A stretch of 64,000 bases of DNA from Sinonovacula constricta (taxonomy: Eukaryota > Mollusca > Bivalvia > Cardiida > Solecurtidae). The translations under genes were made by a program, and so were the position numbers. A model generated the notes under the pieces. The model was not told the DNA's origin, did not search any database, and saw nothing but the letters and a program-made list of their open reading frames with translations. This document shows, piece after piece, positions 62,261 through 64,000 of the stretch. Location: contig CM017561.1 of NCBI GenBank assembly GCA_007844125.1, positions 36,166,862 through 36,230,861 of the forward strand, given 5' to 3'. The first letter of the stretch is position 1, and every line of letters begins with the position of its first letter.

Positions 62261-64000
62261 GCCGCACCTTGTTCTCAATGACACTCATCGGAAAGCGCTT
62301 ATTTCATTCTTTAGCGTTTATGATGTAATCGATACAAATGCTGGCAGTGGGTATGTATTTACTGTCTCCGTTTTCTCTATTAATTACAGAACAAAGAATC
62401 TACGAGTTGGTGTATATATACGGTGATAAGTAATAATAATTGAACTGGACGTGGGTGGGGGTGTTAAAGATCACAACAGGTCCTTTCTATTATGTGTATC
62501 AAACAAGATAAGTTAAAAAAATAAGTCAACATTTTATCAGATTGCTTTGTTTTATTGGTGTATGTCCCATGCATATAAATTGATCCAATGTATCTCACAC
62601 GTCGGCGACTGTAATCAAGGCTGCCTATAAGGAGAAAAATGCTCACAGTCGGTTTGGTATTGGGAATTTCTAATAACAGAGCTGTTTGCTTAATCGTTGA
62701 CCAGAAGTTCAATGTACAAGTGCGTCTCCGAGAAGAACGACGGCTAACAACCTCTGACGTACAAGCATTGCTGATTACACACGGGCAACTAAGCAACGCG
62801 CAGCTACAACAACACGCCGTTAATTTATTCATTGGATAGAAATCTGTTAGCTTTCTGCTATCCTTCGGCTTTGAATGCATCTGGTTAAGATGTATTTCCC
62901 GAAGATAGATTTTGAAGTATAAATCATTTCATATGACACGACAAGAAAAATTATGCAGATCGTATAGTTATGAAAAGACAATAAAAACCAAGTGCATATC
63001 ACAAACACATGTTGTGTTGTTCCACTGTGTGGTATAGGTGTCCTAAAATTGCAATATTCGAAAATTTAATTATCGTAGGCTTCCAAAAAAGGTTTACAAG
63101 TTGATGTTTACTATAATAATGGACTATAATGCAAACAAGTAAGTACTGTGTATCTTTCCTAAAGGAGTAAAATATTATAAATTTCTACTACTGAGATTTA
63201 GACACGTAAGCTGAAAAAGACCCCGTCCAGTAACGATAATTGGTATTTTGGTACTATGTTAATTGCTCTATTTAAGTAATATATTTATTTGTTTATATTT
63301 TCTATAAGAAATTTCAACAAGGTTCAATACTATCAATGTACTTAACACATTGTGGATTAAAAGAAATGATAAAAAATAACGTCACAATTTTCGACAGATC
63401 AAATAATAGCATAAATTTATAGCAATTTTAATGCAACATAAGTGAAAGGCCAGATATTGCCATGGTCTCTATAGTAAACCAATTTCTTTCTGTATTTCAA
63501 AGTTTAAAAATGTAATTTTATTAAACAAACTGAATTATTAAAAATGCTTCTTCAATACAAAACAAATAGTTTGAACTTATACAATTTTAAACAGGTGTCA
63601 TTTACTTTTCTTTAAAAAGTAAATAATCATATGAAAGCAAACATGAAGACAATCATATTTAACAATTGTTTCTTTTTTCTTTTTTGGTTCATGATTTTTG
63701 GAAAATGATACATTCTTATATATTATAAAGGATACTATAGCCGACTTACGTAATAAAGTTTAGGAAGTATAGAGCGCCATAATTTTTATCTGATTGCTTT
63801 TTCTGTATTATAAGGCCATGCATCGACTTAAAAGGCAAAACTTTACTTTTACACCATTTAGGCAAACAGAAGAGTCCAATGGTTAGCAGCATGGTCTTTT
63901 TTGTTCTTATGCATAATTACAATAAATAGTGTAACAAGATCCCGTAAAAATACACTTAATTATAAAGAATAAAATATTTTGATTTTATAGCGAGTAGTAA
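62261..64000. other. No confirmed gene; coding-like frame at 62639-62839
   Basis: The plus frame 62639-62839 (66 codons) reads RLREERRLTTSDVQALLITH then GQLSNAQLQQHAVNLFIG, locally more GC-rich than its flanks, and the opposite strand is open for 138 codons. No family is recognised, and there is no clear splice site. The rest is AT-rich unique DNA to the window end. Confidence 0.4.

Overview
This is a eukaryotic, AT-rich, gene-poor window. Its repeat content points to a marine bivalve mollusc. It has several tRNA-derived SINE families of molluscan type, about 145-bp tandem cores like those I recall from bivalve Helentron-related elements (pearl, CvA, DINE-like), long CA/GT/TA/CT/GA/CTT microsatellites, and short decayed remnants of DNA transposons and a LINE. 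The species call is inference; no mitochondrial, rRNA or complete protein marker is present. No intact protein-coding gene is visible: nearly all long reading frames are microsatellite or minisatellite translations or lie inside repeats.

Layout. 0-9 kb: a decayed 89-bp-period repeat, two minus-strand SINEs, a possible spliced but weakly coding transcript (2.3-3.25 kb), GT and CA microsatellites, two tandem copies of a ~650-bp dispersed element called R1 here (4.8-6.05 kb), a truncated copy of a TTAA-flanked MITE family (7.87 kb), and a 145-bp tandem block (8.15-8.64 kb). 9-22 kb: mostly unique AT-rich DNA, interrupted by a 77-bp tandem array with a palindromic core (13.0-14.2 kb), a 61-bp satellite with 122-bp dimer structure (16.7-17.3 kb) and two more R1 loci. 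22-32 kb: a SINE, TA and CA tracts, a broken hAT-type transposase gene (26.2-27.4 kb), and a decayed LINE 3' end with RNase H on the minus strand (29.4-30.4 kb).

32-48 kb: a SINE, a 480-bp TTAA MITE (33.87-34.35 kb), a 141-bp TA tract, a T24G15 tract, a possible last exon of a guanylyl-cyclase-like gene on the minus strand (35.72-35.83 kb), another R1 copy, a CTT tract, a 24-bp minisatellite of about 34 units (38.3-39.15 kb), a second 145-bp tandem block in the opposite orientation (40.2-40.9 kb), a three-copy ~600-bp dispersed family (44.2, 53.3 and 61.6 kb), a SINE and a GA tract. 48-64 kb: further SINEs, an internally deleted mariner element with perfect 31-bp inverted ends (57.69-58.17 kb), a minus-strand R1 copy (58.7-59.4 kb), a SINE with a perfect 12-bp target duplication (60.44-60.71 kb), and 40 bp beyond it a 360-bp MITE with long inverted ends and a perfect 10-bp target duplication (60.76-61.12 kb).

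There are no operons or pathways to connect. The window reads as an intergenic or intronic repeat landscape. The most notable items are the well-delimited MITEs, the structured satellites, the R1 family with its conserved hairpin, and a few short exon-like islands.
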